A stretch of 64,000 nucleotides of DNA, taken from Melitaea cinxia. Lineage: Eukaryota > Arthropoda > Insecta > Lepidoptera > Nymphalidae. Location: NCBI RefSeq assembly GCF_905220565.1, contig NC_059417.1, forward strand, positions 10,402,518 to 10,466,517, given 5' to 3'. Within the stretch, counting starts at the first letter, position 1; the number at the start of each line of letters is the position of its first letter. Of the stretch, positions 63,742 to 64,000 are shown piece after piece. Made by a program: the position numbers and the translations under genes. Under the pieces are notes generated by a model. The model worked only from the letters and a program-made list of their open reading frames with translations, was not told where the DNA came from and ran no database searches.

Positions 63742-64000
63742 CATCATCATCATCACTTCAGCCTATCGCAGTCCACTGCTGGACATAGGCCTCCACAAGT
63801 TAGCGCCAAAAGTGCGGTAACTCATGTGTGCTGCCCATATTCACCACGCTGGGCAGGCGGGTTGGTGACCGCAGGGCAGACTTTGCCTCCCCAAGTTCAC
63901 GCCAAAAACGGCGAGAAAGAGAGAAAGGTTAGAGACAAAGGTTTTGTCCATAGTCACCACGCTGGGCACCTAGGCGGGTTGGTGACGGCAGGGCTGGCTT
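63742..64000 (-). mobile_element. SINE F, cut by the window end
   Basis: On + it starts ATCATCATCATCACTTCAGC and runs GTCCACTGCTGGACATAGGC to GGCAGGGCTGGCTT at the last base. There is an internal duplication of the AAGTTCACGCCAAAAA and TAGTCACCACGCTGGGCA segment (63890-63980). Confidence 0.7.

Overview
The window looks like one contig stretch of a lepidopteran (butterfly or moth) nuclear genome. It is AT-rich and spliced, and it is packed with interspersed repeats of the kinds that fill lepidopteran genomes: CTAG-ending Helitrons, tRNA-derived SINEs, R4/Dong-type and Jockey/CR1-type LINEs, and short MITE-like elements. No bacterial-type operon, CRISPR array or rRNA is present. Most open frames longer than 60 codons are chance frames inside repeats or microsatellites.

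The one host gene I can support is on the + strand, from 41840 to at least 61681. I rebuilt ten internal exons from splice sites and phase. They join into 642 continuous codons: a prodomain ending in a furin-type R-R-V-K-R site, two CUB domains, one LDL-receptor class A module, one transmembrane helix and a charged cytoplasmic tail. This order is that of Neto (neuropilin and tolloid-like), the auxiliary subunit of ionotropic glutamate receptors. The signal-peptide exon is upstream and was not found. The last exon(s) are uncertain; a GC-rich open block at 62462-62689 is a candidate.

Regions 1-41800 are repeat-dominated. A complete-looking R4/Dong-type LINE with an uninterrupted 1200-codon ORF lies at about 4473-8341 (- strand) inside an (ATT)n microsatellite. 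A 5'-truncated Jockey/CR1-type LINE (807-codon ORF) lies at about 15694-18738 (- strand), inserted into a Helitron-like element whose two halves flank it. Six copies of one Helitron family, and many copies of a chimeric SINE ('F'), a tRNA-derived SINE ('A'), a poly(A)-ended retroposon ('B'), a second tRNA-type SINE ('C') and a TIR-like repeat ('P'), are scattered through the window and through the Neto introns.

The most interesting structures are: (1) two near-identical 1.9-kb copies of repeat P in opposite orientation in two Neto introns, flanking four coding exons; (2) a 5' head shared by the R4/Dong LINE and the abundant SINE F, which folds into a pseudoknot with compensatory changes; (3) a tRNA-shaped sequence enclosed in a terminal inverted repeat; (4) a 53-bp duplication flanking a SINE; (5) a foldback element with 181-bp arms in a Neto intron. 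Family names F, A, B, C, D, E, G and P are labels used only in this report.
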